Source: Siphonodentalium dalli
Taxonomy: Eukaryota; Mollusca; Scaphopoda; Gadilida; Siphonodentaliidae
Length of the DNA stretch: 64,000 nt
Assembly: GCA_032622095.1 (NCBI GenBank)
Contig: CP136069.1
Location: 4,760,976 to 4,824,975, forward strand
Direction of reading: 5' to 3'
A program made the position numbers and the translations under genes. The notes under the pieces are model-generated. The model was not told the DNA's origin and did no database searches. It saw only the letters and a program-made list of their open reading frames with translations. Positions 35,836 through 45,670 of this stretch are shown one piece after another (position 1 is the stretch's first letter; every line of letters starts with the position of its first letter).

Positions 35836-36201
35836 CAAGCCTGCAAATAGCGTTTCTGTCATTTGCAGAATGAGGTCCCCAGAGGGTGAATTTAGTGACG
35901 CTACCCCGCATAGCGGGCTAGCATCACCAAATTCACCCTCTGGGGACCTCATTCTGCTTAGGCCCTCAACTGCTATGGTAGACCTAGGATCAGATAGAAG
36001 TTTCCCAGTTGAAGTTGGTGATGTTCACCCATTGGGAGCCTCGATTATGGATTTTATCTTCTGCAAATTAGGGGATATAGAAACTTCCCAGATGGGGAAA
36101 ACATAACTAAAAACAATGTTAATTTGATACCATAGATACTTCCCAGACGATGAGGCCTAAGCAGAATGAGGGTCCCCAGAGGGTGAATTTAGTGATGCTA
36201 G
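35836..36201. mobile_element. hAT-like MITE interrupted at its right part (copy A)
   Basis: Left target sequence ATTACAGT (35828-35835), then CAAGCCTGCAAATAG and the hairpin arm; the middle follows. The element stops at GTGATGCTAG, where LINE sequence begins. The missing right end is not found on the far side of the LINE. Confidence 0.82.
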
Positions 36202-37039
36202 ACAGGAAAATAGCTAGCCAATCTGGATCGATTGCTTCACTCAGTGACACAATGAAGAAAAAACTAACACCTACGGATAGAGCTACACAGGAAGCAACAA
36301 AGGAATTTCTAAAATTCACGGAAAAGGCCGTCGATGTTTTAAGTACAAAAACATTTAATAAAATGAGTGAATTCGCTGACTCGCTACAAAAGTCTTTGTT
36401 GTATATAAACCAATGTCAATCTGACATATCCCGTGGCATCTTGCAATTTTGTGACTCCTCTGCAAACAACACTTTTGATGGGAAATCACCTACTTCTCGG
36501 CAATCCCGAAATCATCGCCTATCTCGGTAAAGGAAACAGCCTCTCAGACAGCTTATCGTAAGGAATCGTACTTGGAAGACATCACTGTTGAAGATTCCCC
36601 TGGTGAATCAAGGGGTGCTGCCACAAAATATCGCCACACCAATACAAGTAAACCTGAGGAAAACTTTGATCGACGACGACGTGCATCTGACAGCAGTGAT
36701 CGTTCTCATTATTCTCATAATCAACGCTATCGGAAATTTATGCATCAAAAACATGATAATCCCATGAAGACAGCTCGTCTCTTTGTTACTAACCTGCCAT
36801 TAAATAGTGATGCTAATGTTTTGAATTCCTATTTGGAAAAGTATGACATTCCGTACACCATCATCAGAATTTTCAGGACACGACGTTCTAGTTACACATC
36901 GGCAAGAATCAATGTGTGTGTAGATAACGTAGGTGACGTTCTGGAACCTCACTTTTGGCCCAACGACGTTCAATGTAAAGAGTGGGTCGAACACAAAGTT
37001 TATAAATCTACAACACAAAAGGGACAGTACTCTAGTTAA
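36202..37039 (+). pseudogene. LINE ORF1 remnant with RRM-like domain
   Basis: Two frames. 36202-36530 encodes a helical, Lys/Ser/Thr-rich segment (DTMKKKLTPTDRATQEATKE), with no start codon inside LINE sequence. About 36560-37039 encodes a basic stretch (DRRRRASDS) and then RLFVTNLPLNSD, an RNP2-like strand of an RRM, followed by RTRRSSYTSARINV and PHFWPNDVQCKEW. I recall this Trp-Pro motif from ORF1 proteins of invertebrate LINEs, which bind LINE RNA. One frame change lies between about 36515 and 36560. It adjoins the indel-rich copy A, so a residual sequencing error is as likely as a real mutation. Confidence 0.75.
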
Positions 37040-37096
37040 CTCATTTACAGAATGGGGTTATCTCTCTTTTAACAGTTTCGCATTCCTCAGCGAGAC

Positions 37097-40000
37097 ATGA
37101 AGGCAAATAAGTGCAGAATTGTTACTTGGTTAATGTATTTGATATGTATTTTGTCGCTATTATTCTGTGTCTCACATTTTCAGTATTTATCAAAGAAGGA
37201 TGAGCTTCCTGCGGTGGCTCAAATGTATGATTTTCCACTGGTGCAAAGTATCTTGATCCACAAAATGCTTTCCTTTGGCACATGGAACGCGACTGGTATT
37301 CTTTCGTCTGCGTGTTATCTCAGTAATTTTCTTGACAAACTGAACCTGGATATCTGTGGCATCAGCGAGCATTGGTTATGTGATGCAGATTTACCTTACT
37401 TTCGCCACATTAACTCAAAATATGACTTTTTTGCTGTTAGCGATTTTTCTCAACGCCTCCCTTGGAAACGCGGGCGTTACTCTGGTGGCGTATGCCTCAT
37501 GTGGAATCGCGATAGGCTCGGGAGCAGAGTAACCCCTCTTGATATAAATGATGATCGCATTATCGGCATACAAGTAAACATGGGAAGGAGATATATTTTC
37601 ATATTCCAAGTTTATCTTCCGTCTACGAACTATACTGTTGCATTTTTTCGGGAGTACATCCAGAAGTTGATTGACCTCCGCGATACATATAGTGTTCTCG
37701 GCAAAGTGGTTTTTATGGGCGACTTCAATGCAAGCCTTCAGCGTGATGATGCGCGTGCCAAATCATTTAAGAAGTTTTTAGACAATAAGTTTATCTCTGT
37801 CAATGTCGTGTCTTTTCCCCTGAATATACCTGCAACACACGTTCCTGCCATGGGTTATCCTGGTTCAGTGATCGATCACATTGTCGTCAACAAAGACGAC
37901 ACTGATCTTATTTTTCATTGCGAAATTCTGGATGATGATGCAATCAATGTGTCCAACCATAGGCCCATTTACGTCATGATGAAGTACGATGACTATACAT
38001 ATACACCTCGAAGTAGTACAATTCCAAGCCATAGTACATGTAAGTTCAGTTGGAAGAAGTTTAAGCTAGACACTGTAATGCAATTGTCGTATCAGTCAGA
38101 TTTAGCTACATCGTTACCACGCGATGACGTAAATAACAAATCTGAGTTGGATACATTTTATGAAAACATAGTTAACTCTATCACAGTTTCTGCTCAGAAT
38201 AATATCCCAAAGAAACGTTTTAAGAAGTTTCTTAAACCTTACTGGTCGAAAGAATTAAGCTTACTTCACAAGAGTATGCGATATCACAGATCTGTTTGGA
38301 TTTCGGTTGGTAGGCCAATTAATGATGCAACTGGTTTATATCGCTGTTATAAAGATGCCAAATGCTCTTTCAGGCGCGAATACCGGAGGGCATCAACTAA
38401 TTTTCTTCGCTCTTTTAACGATGACATAGATAAAAGCGCTGAGTGTGATCAAGATACTTTCTTCAGACTCTTCAACGCGAAACGCAAATCATTAGGGACA
38501 CTTGGTAGCACACACTTCTCCTTTCAAAATTCGATAGTACGAGAAACCCCAGATATTCTTGAAGCTTGGGCTGAGTACTATTATAACATTTTTTCCACAC
38601 CGCTAACGGATCCCAAGTTTGACGAATCACATTTTAACCATGTCAACCAATTTGTAGAGACCGAATCGATGAAAAATTCAACATGCCCATTAGACGGATT
38701 GTTAACTTTTCCAACTAATATGAAGGAAATCACATCTCTTTGTCGCACTTTAAACCTCAACAAAGCAGCTGGTACAGATGGTGTAAATTATGAGCATATT
38801 ATTTTTGGTGGTGAGGCTCTTGCCCGCTGCATTGCTACCTTGTACAACTATTTCTTCCAATTTGAACATATACCACTTGGTGCTAAGCGTGGTTGTATAA
38901 TATCTCTATATAAGGGACATCCTAAACCAAAAGATTCCTTTGATAGCTACAGAGCAATTACTCTGCTACCAGCAATATATAAACTTTTTGAGAAACTTTT
39001 ATTATCGAGAATGGAGAAGTATACTGCCTTTGCAATTGAAGTTGATTCCTTGCAGAATGGGTTCCAGCGGGGCATAAGTTGCAACATGTCTTCTTTTCTT
39101 GTAACAGAAAGTATAGCGTATACATCCGAGAGACAGAGCAAACTGTTTGCCTGTTTCTTGGATGTATGGAAAGCTTTCGATAGTGTTTGGATAAACGGTT
39201 TATTGTATAAACTGCATAAGAGGCAATTACAGGGAAAAATTTGGAGGCTATTTTACCACTTGTTGAACAATATCAGCTGCTGCATTAAATACCAAGGTGG
39301 TTGCTCTAGGTGGATCCCAATGCTGCAAGGAACAAGGCAAGGAGGTACATTATCTCCCCTCTTTTATATTATATATATCAATGATCTTTTGTCAAATCTA
39401 AAGTCATCGGGATATGGCCTTTCGATGCAAGGTGCAAATTGCACATGTCCAACGCATGCCGATGACATGGCACTTTTCTCTTTAACTGCATATGGACTTC
39501 AGTCTCTTGTCGATATATGTGTCGAATATAGCTTGAAATGGCGTTATAGATACAACACAAACAAAACCCATGTCATTGTTTTCAATGAAAGTGCTAACGC
39601 AGCACTTAAACGTCATAAGAACTGGCACATGTCTTCTCATGGCCTAACAGAAACCGACAGTGTTACTCATTTAGGTATTCCGCTTGAGAAATATAATTTT
39701 CGCTCAAAACTTGTTGACAATATTTGTACAAAAACGAAGAATGCTTTCTTCTCTTTGGCTAATGCTGGCCTGCATGCAGGCGGTATTACCCCAGCGAGCT
39801 CTCTCAAGATTTACAAGTCCGTGGTCTTACCGCGAGGCTTATACGGTAGTGAATTTTTGTGTGGTCTCTCTCAATCGGACACTGTTCAACTAGAGAAAGC
39901 ACATCGTATGTGCCTCAAACTTATACAAGGCCTCAAAACTAGGACTAGCACAGACATGGTCTTGGGTCTGCTTGGTATTCCTCCTTTAATCACATTCATT

Positions 40001-40738
40001 AATTGTAGAAAAGTGTCCTTGTTTTCGTCATTTTGTTTACTCGAGTCTAAAAAAACTGTTAAAGATGTATTTATTATCAGATTACTGAGCTTTTCATATG
40101 AATCCAACACTGCATCGAAGAATGTGTTTTTTCAGGACCTATCCAGTATTCTTGATAACTGGAGTTTGTCCTCCTATATGTCTCAATACATAACAACAGC
40201 TCTGTTTCCAGAGAAAACAGTTTGGAAAACCCTATCGAAACAGGGCAGTCATGTTTGGAAATCTGAATGGTCTCACAGGGTGCGCACGGAACCCACCTTT
40301 GATAGATTTCGTTTGGTTCACAGCAGTCCAGAATTATCGTTTTTATGGAAAGTCTGCCAAAAGTACCCAGCTGAGAAGGAGTCATTTTTCATCGCGACAC
40401 AGCTACTGTGTTACCAAAATTTTGCTGGCGAAACTCAGTGCCTGTTATGTGCGTGAAGTTATATAGACCTACCGCAACACATTATAGCGGTTTGCCCAGA
40501 ACTTGCAGCGTCGCGTAATCATTTTTGGTATCACTTTATAGATATGTTGCCTTTAGGGGCATTTCAACTTGTGGAGTCTTTTGATCAGCAGAGACTTATT
40601 GCCCTCTTTCTAGGCTATTTGCCTATTGAACTTTTGGACATTGCATGCATTCCACCTCAAACCATATTGAGATACTTCTTGAAGGCGACTAGGGCGCTGT
40701 GGTGCGAATGGAACCATCGTTCGTCATTGGCGTCATAA
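37097..40738 (+). CDS. LINE ORF2: endonuclease-reverse transcriptase, one in-frame stop
   Basis: 1213 codons in one frame, interrupted only by TGA at 40454-40456. Residue numbers run from the Met at 37097. An AP-like endonuclease comes first: GTWN 61-64, EHW 91-93, MGDFNA 207-212, SVIDHI 257-262 and SNHRP 286-290, the usual catalytic N, E, D and H. Then the RT: NKAAGTDGV 555-563, FLDVWKAFDSVW 687-698, GTRQGGTLSP 745-754 and HADD 787-790, where most LINEs have Y/FADD. The C-terminus is QCLLCA, the stop, then LPQHIIAVC, so the stop falls inside a CCHC zinc motif. A CGA-to-TGA change at a CpG would explain it. A second Met (MLSFGTWN, 37265) starts right at the endonuclease; the 56 residues before it include a hydrophobic stretch (WLMYLICILSLLFCV) that is unusual and may be untranslated. 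Confidence 0.85.
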
Positions 40739-41416
40739 TTGTTTGTCACTTATATGCATGTAGTCAGTGGGAGAAGAAAGTCACCATTGTTGGCAAATAT
40801 AAATAATTGGTAGCCCTCTTATATACAATGGTGTTGTGTTGGGTCTACTATTTGTTTGTAATGTCCAACAACGGTGTCTGACAACTGTGATGTGAGCGAA
40901 CATCTGGTCGTGTGGTCGGCTGGGTGCTACAGTTCTCCATGAATTTAGGATTATCTAGCTTCAATTAACCCCTCTCTGTTTCTCCCCACTTTTCTCTAAC
41001 TTAACTCATTTCATTCTATTTTCCCATACTGTCTCTATCTGTATCCGGCGCTCTCTCTCTCTCTCTATCTCTCTCTGTCTTGTTCGTGTGCCCGGCCGAT
41101 CTGTTTCCATCTATATTCGTTTTGCTTTGCACATACATAAAGTGTGTACATGTATATATGTTATGTTCTCGTTCCTATGTTCTATTGTTTTTGTATGTTC
41201 TTGTATTACATGTGTATATCATATCTTCATTTATATGGAGGAATTAAAGATATATATATAATTGTGATTCCACTTGTGAACTTAATAGTAAGGTGTGAAT
41301 TGTTTAAAGTTTTGCACTCATGAAAAGGATGGGGTAAGGATTTATGAAAATAGCTCATCGCTGTCGCCAAGGTATGGGTTAAACATCTGCCGATCGCGAT
41401 CGGCCTCTCGTTCAAA
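40739..41416. other. LINE 3' UTR and junction with copy B
   Basis: 3' UTR to about 41260, then 155 bp not found in copy A (which begins at the gap). GCCGATCGCGATCGGC (about 41389) is a perfect 16-bp palindrome just before copy B starts. Confidence 0.65.
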
Positions 41417-41745
41417 TTTATTGATTATAATAATGTGATACATTGATGGAAAGAGCTCTTAATGTATCACATTATTATAATAAAAGAGCTCTAAGTTAAT
41501 GTATCACATTATTATAATCAATAAATTTGAAAAATGATCAAGGAAATATGGTTTGATACAAAAATCGGACTTGGCACTGAAAGGGTTAAAACCTCCCTCT
41601 CCTACTTAGATCCTGTACAAAATTCTGTTGAAAATTTCAGCCGGAAAAATAGGCTGTGACTGGTAATGAATATTATAGTACGTGGCTTTTAGACTAAGTA
41701 TTGAATATTTGTGGGCGAAGTCAGCTGGTTAAGTTGGAAGTTTAA

Positions 41746-41980
41746 CCCTTTGAGTGCCAGGTCCGATTTTTGTATCAACCCATATACCCTGTGCCAATGC
41801 ATTCTCTTATATATGCGAGTCGACCATAGGTCGCCTCGCATATATAAGAGAATGCATTGCCCTAACAATTTTTTTTTTTTTTACAATTTTTTACAATTTT
41901 AATAATTCATTCTTATATTCTTAAACAGACTTATTGTGTAGGTTTAGGGCCGATAATATCGGCCCCTGGCACTCAAAGGG
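41746..41980. mobile_element. TTAA element, family B, copy 2, with empty-site control
   Basis: TTAA at 41742-41745 and 41981-41984; ends CCCTTTGAGTGCCAGG and CCTGGCACTCAAAGGG; one hairpin at about 41793-41861. Copy A has GGAAGTTTAAAGATAC uninterrupted at 33711-33726 with a single TTAA (33717-33720). This is direct evidence that the 235-bp unit inserted into and duplicated TTAA. Confidence 0.95.
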
Positions 41981-42026
41981 TTAAAGATACAAAAATCAAC
42001 TGGATTCATCCCCTCCCCAAAACATA

Positions 42027-42600
42027 AACCCTCATACCACATGTCTGCGACCCGTTAACTATAAACCCTCATACCACATGTCTGCGACCCGTTAACTATA
42101 AACCCTCATACCACATGTCTGCCCCACATAAACCCTCATACCACATGTCTGCCCCTGTTAAACCCTCATACCACATGTCTGCCCAAAACATAAACCCTCA
42201 TACCACATGTCTGCCCCTGTTAAACCCTCATACCACATGTCTGCCCCACATAAACCCTCATACCACATGTCTGCCCAAAACATAAACCCTCATACCACAT
42301 GTCTGCCCCTGTTAACTATAAACCTTCATACCACATGTCTGCCCCTGTTAACTATAAACCCTCATACCACATGTCTGCCCCTGTTAACTATAAACCCTCA
42401 TACCACATGTCTGCCCCTGTTAACTATAAACCCTCATACCACATGTCTGCCCCTGTTAACTATAAACCCTCATACCACATGTCTGCCCCTGTTAACTATA
42501 AACCCTCATACCACATGTCTGCCCCTGTTAACTATAAACCCTCATACCACATGTCTGCCCCTGTTAACTATAAACCCTCATACCACATGTCTGCCCCTGT
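42027..42600. repeat. 30/36-bp minisatellite in copy B
   Basis: Same units as 33767-34232 with eight of the long type in a row. One unit has CCTTCATACC in place of CCCTCATACC. Confidence 0.93.
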
Positions 42601-42631
42601 TTACTATAGATACTTACCAGAAGATGAAGCT

Positions 42632-42873
42632 TAAGCAGAACGAGGTCCCCAGATCAGAGGGTGAATTTAGTGATGCTAGCCAGCCGGCAGGGTATCCTCA
42701 CTAAATTCACCTTCTGGGGATTAAAGAAACTTTCGAGAGAAGATAAGGCCTAAGCAGATTGAGGTCTCCAGCGGGTGAATTTAGTGATGCTAGCCTGCTA
42801 TGCGAAATGGCGTCATTAAATTCACCTTCTTGGGACCTCATTTTGCAAAAGACAGGCACACTAAACTCAGGCC
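42632..42873. mobile_element. hAT-like MITE fragment (copy B)
   Basis: Counterpart of 34262-34510 without that copy's extra bases. Right end ACAGGCACACTAAACTCAGG. Confidence 0.7.
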
Positions 42874-43106
42874 TGATGGCATGAGTGTTCAATAGAATCT
42901 GTTAAGATTGGTTTGTTGATGGTTTGTTGTAAAACATGTTATTATTGTGACAGCTAATTAATGTTGATCCTTGATGCCACTTCATCCTCATTCATGAATA
43001 TTTAACTAATTTAAACCAGCCAACATTAATTTAAACTTGAGAATAATTAGATAGGATAAATTAGTTATATATTATAGCAGGAAGGGACCCCCAGGGGATG
43101 ATATTT

Positions 43107-43424
43107 GTAGCTGTTTAGTGGCAAGCACAATTATATTCTCTTTTATACTTTTGATGTGTTATGTAAAGAGGAAATATACATGTAGCTGTTTAGTGGCAAG
43201 CACAATTATATTCTCTTTTATACTTTTGATGTGTTGTGTAAAGAGGAAATATACATGTAGCTGTTTAGTGGCAAGCACAATTATATTCTCTTTTATACTT
43301 TAGATGTGTACTCAGTGAGAGCTTTCCGATGAATGGCAACAAGCCATATTTCCGACTAAATCCTGAAAAGTTACTCATAATTCTGCTGTGGTTTATGGAG
43401 TCGATTAATTAGGGCATTACTGTA
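43107..43424. repeat. 75-bp triplicate and single-arm MITE (copy B)
   Basis: Three GTAGCTGTTTAGTGGCAAGC units, then CTCAGTGAGAGCTTTCC to GGGCATTACTG (43313-43424). Confidence 0.85.
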
Positions 43425-43441
43425 GTTCTAATAATAAGTTG

Positions 43442-44035
43442 CCACACCTTGGGCATCGAACACAGACGCTACTTCGACCTCGACGAAGAGGACCGAATTT
43501 GCGAAACATGCAATGAAATCGACAACGAAGAACACTTTCTTATTTACTGTACTTCTCTGTCAGTCGAGCGCGCCCTATTTTACGAGAACATATCACCCAA
43601 TTTGTTAAACATCCCCAACGAGAAACTATTTAAACAAATAATGACCAGTACAGACTCAAAAACTATACGGGCGCTGGCACACTTCATCCACTGTGGATTG
43701 AAAAGGGCTTTGGCAACCAAGTAACGAACTCTTAAATCGAGTGCAACTAAAAAGAAACAAAGATTCTTCGACTTGAGACCATGCCAGTCTCAATTCTGAA
43801 TGGTATATTTGCCAATCATATGCATATATTATCACAACTTATGGTGGGCATATATATCATATGTATATTACATATATCATGATTTTATCATCGTATACCG
43901 CCATATACCATTGTTGTTACTTCTTAACTTTGTTTCATGTAATCCGTTCATTTTGTCTTGTTATTCTGTGCTCATGTACATTTGACCGTATATGGTGTAC
44001 CGTACAAATAAACTTGATTGATTGATTGATCTAAT
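43442..44035 (+). mobile_element. LINE 3' fragment (copy B)
   Basis: C-terminal LINE codons in one open frame (43449-43724): GIEHRRYFD, RICETCNEIDNEEHFLIYC, a complete CxxC...H...C motif, and IRALAHFIHCGLKRALATK, then a 3' UTR ending AATAAACTTGATTGATTG. 5'-truncated; belongs to the same broad family as 3894-6807. Confidence 0.85.
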
Positions 44036-44199
44036 AATACTGTATACACCAGCATTATCAGCTGATCCCAATTGATGGTGAATCCTTGTTTTCATTGATT
44101 CGTTGCATAGGCACTTTGTGAAATTCAAACTTTTTGGGGTTGTTCCACATGTTGTGGACACAATTTTCGCAATTGGAACTAGCGAAATATTATTACAGT

Positions 44200-44646
44200 C
44201 AAGCCTGCAAATAGCGTTTCTGTCATTTGCAGAATGAGGTCCCCAGAGGGTGAATTTAGTGACGCTATCCCACATAGCGGGCTAGCATCACCAAATTCAC
44301 CCTCTGGGGACCTCATTCTGCTTAGGCCCTCAACTGCTATGGTAGACCTAGGATCAGATAGAAGTTTCCCAGTTGAAGTTGGTGATGTTCACCCATTGGG
44401 AGCCTCGATTATGGATTTTATCTTCTGCAAATTAGGGGATATAGAAACTTCCCAGATGGGGAAAACATAACTAAAAACAATGTTAATTTGATACCATAGA
44501 TACTTCCCAGACGATGGGGCCTAAGCAGAATGAGGTCCCCAGAGGGTGAATTTAGTGATGCTAGCCTGCTATGCGTGATAGCGTCACTAAATTCGCCCTC
44601 TGGGGACATTATTCTACAAATGACAGACACACTATTTGCAGGCTTG
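44200..44646. mobile_element. hAT-like MITE, complete 447-bp form
   Basis: Target duplication ATTACAGT at 44192-44199 and 44647-44654; ends CAAGCCTGCAAATAG and CTATTTGCAGGCTTG. Each arm is a hairpin built on GGTCCCCAGAGGGTG; the middle contains a third inverted pair (AACTTCCCAGATGGGG region). Non-coding. Confidence 0.92.
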
Positions 44647-44689
44647 ATTACAGTGAGTTTTAAGAATGATTTCTTCATGAGGGATGTCA

Positions 44690-44965
44690 AAAAAATACCA
44701 TCCCCTAGATGGTGAATTTAGTGACGCTTCCCCACACAGTGGGCTAGCATCACTGAATTCACCCTCTGGGGACATCATTTGGCTTAGGCCTAATCTTCTG
44801 GGAAGTACCTGTAGTCTCAAATTAACATTGTCTTTAGTTACTTTTTCCCTTCTGTTTAGATTCTATATCCCCTAATTTGCAGAAGATAAAATGCATAATC
44901 GAGGTGACAAATGGTTGAACATCACCAACTTCAACTGCAGAACTTCAGTCTGATTCTAAAAGATT
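44690..44965. mobile_element. hAT-like MITE fragment, inverse orientation
   Basis: CAGTGGGCTAGCATCACTG, CCTCTGGGGACATCATT, CTTAGGCCTAATCTTCTGG and the inverse of the middle region. No matching terminal repeat on the right. It ends about 80 bp before exon B. Confidence 0.7.
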
Positions 44966-45042
44966 ACTTTCATTCATATGATGTTGTTATCTTTTCATTT
45001 TTTAAGGCATTGTGTTCCTAAGAATATTTTCTTCTCTTTCAG

Positions 45043-45141
45043 GGATTTCCCGATTTTATGCCAGCGCCATATTTAGCAGAGGAATTCACGAAAGCAGTAA
45101 ACAGCTCAAACCCATTGGTATGGCAGTACACAAGAGGATTT
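45043..45141 (+). CDS. KYAT3: Kynurenine aminotransferase-like gene, exon B
   Basis: A 99-bp phase 0/0 exon of 33 codons. The acceptor is TTTTCTTCTCTTTCAG ending at 45042; the donor is TTT|GTAAGT at 45142. It encodes GFPDFMPAPYLAEEF...VWQYTRGF. GFPDF followed by a PPxY/PAPY helix start and QYTRGF is the family's substrate-side N-terminal segment; in human KYAT3 the same stretch is GFPDI...NQYTRGF. Compared with the human proteins it carries a slightly longer loop (SSNPLVW). It joins exon A (…NLGQ) and exon C (GHPRL…) without a gap, so the predicted protein reads continuously through this site. About 400 bp of hAT-like MITE debris lies immediately upstream and a complete MITE 187 bp downstream. 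Confidence 0.93.
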
Positions 45142-45328
45142 GTAAGTATAGGCCCAAATTTCTGTATTACTGGTACATTCCAGTTTTCATTCTCGTTTGA
45201 ACCCATGTTTTTTATAAAATATAATTTACTTATTGTGTGAAACTTGTACAGATATAAAGTAGAAGTCAATTATTTGCTATACATTAAGTATATGTATGAA
45301 CACCAGAATGAAAAGAAAAACCAAAGAG

Positions 45329-45479
45329 CAAGCCTTGAAATAGGGTGTCTGGCATTTGCAGAATGAGGTCCCCAGAGGGTGAATTTAGTGATGCTACCCC
45401 GCATAGCGGGCTAGCATCACCAAATTCACCCTCTGGGGCCCTCATTCTGCAAATGACAGACACGCTATTTCAAGGCTTG
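45329..45479. mobile_element. hAT-like fold-back MITE, 151 bp
   Basis: Target duplication CCAAAGAG at 45321-45328 and 45480-45487; ends CAAGCCTTGAAATAG and CTATTTCAAGGCTTG. Almost identical to the copy at 23079, so both inserted recently. It lies in the intron just after exon B. Confidence 0.93.
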
Positions 45480-45670
45480 CCAAAGAGTTGGCAAACATTG
45501 CAGTCATTTCCTGAAACTTAAGGCTCAATTTTAGCAGAAACAAAGCATTTGGATATTTCTAAAATAATTCGGCGAAAATAAGTTTCATTTGGAAAATGTT
45601 AATTTCGGGTGGTTATTCTGACTAATTTTCCACTTAAATTTATTATATTCTGAATTACCATAAAAATCAC

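Larger units (their letters stand above)
33394..36201. repeat. Duplicated segment, copy A
   Basis: Matches 41417-44578 (copy B) in order and content: AT-rich palindrome, family B end, 36-bp array, hAT-like fragment, 75-bp triplicate, MITE arm, LINE 3' fragment and hAT-like element. It is broken off at 36201 inside the last element. Differences from copy B are mostly one-base insertions in copy A (see findings). It lacks the TTAA insertion present in copy B. Confidence 0.93.
36202..41260 (+). mobile_element. Nearly intact APE-type LINE, about 5 kb
   Basis: Two-ORF non-LTR retrotransposon: an ORF1 remnant with an RRM-like domain, ORF2 with endonuclease, reverse transcriptase and a C-terminal CCHC motif, then a 3' UTR with a CT-rich microsatellite (about 41050-41075) and a probable end at GGAATTAAAGATATATATATA. 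The 5' boundary coincides with the end of copy A, so the 5' end is truncated or lost at a join. No target duplication could be identified. Clade uncertain (I/Jockey/CR1 group). Confidence 0.85.
41417..44578. repeat. Duplicated segment, copy B
   Basis: Same succession of elements as 33394-36201, with the TTAA element at 41746 in addition and two more minisatellite units. Its hAT-like element is complete and the sequence runs on without a break into unique DNA and the exon at 45043, so copy B is the copy joined to the gene. Confidence 0.93.

Noticed and set aside
41050-41075. CT microsatellite as a separate locus
   Set aside because: It lies within the 3' UTR of the LINE and is most simply part of that element.
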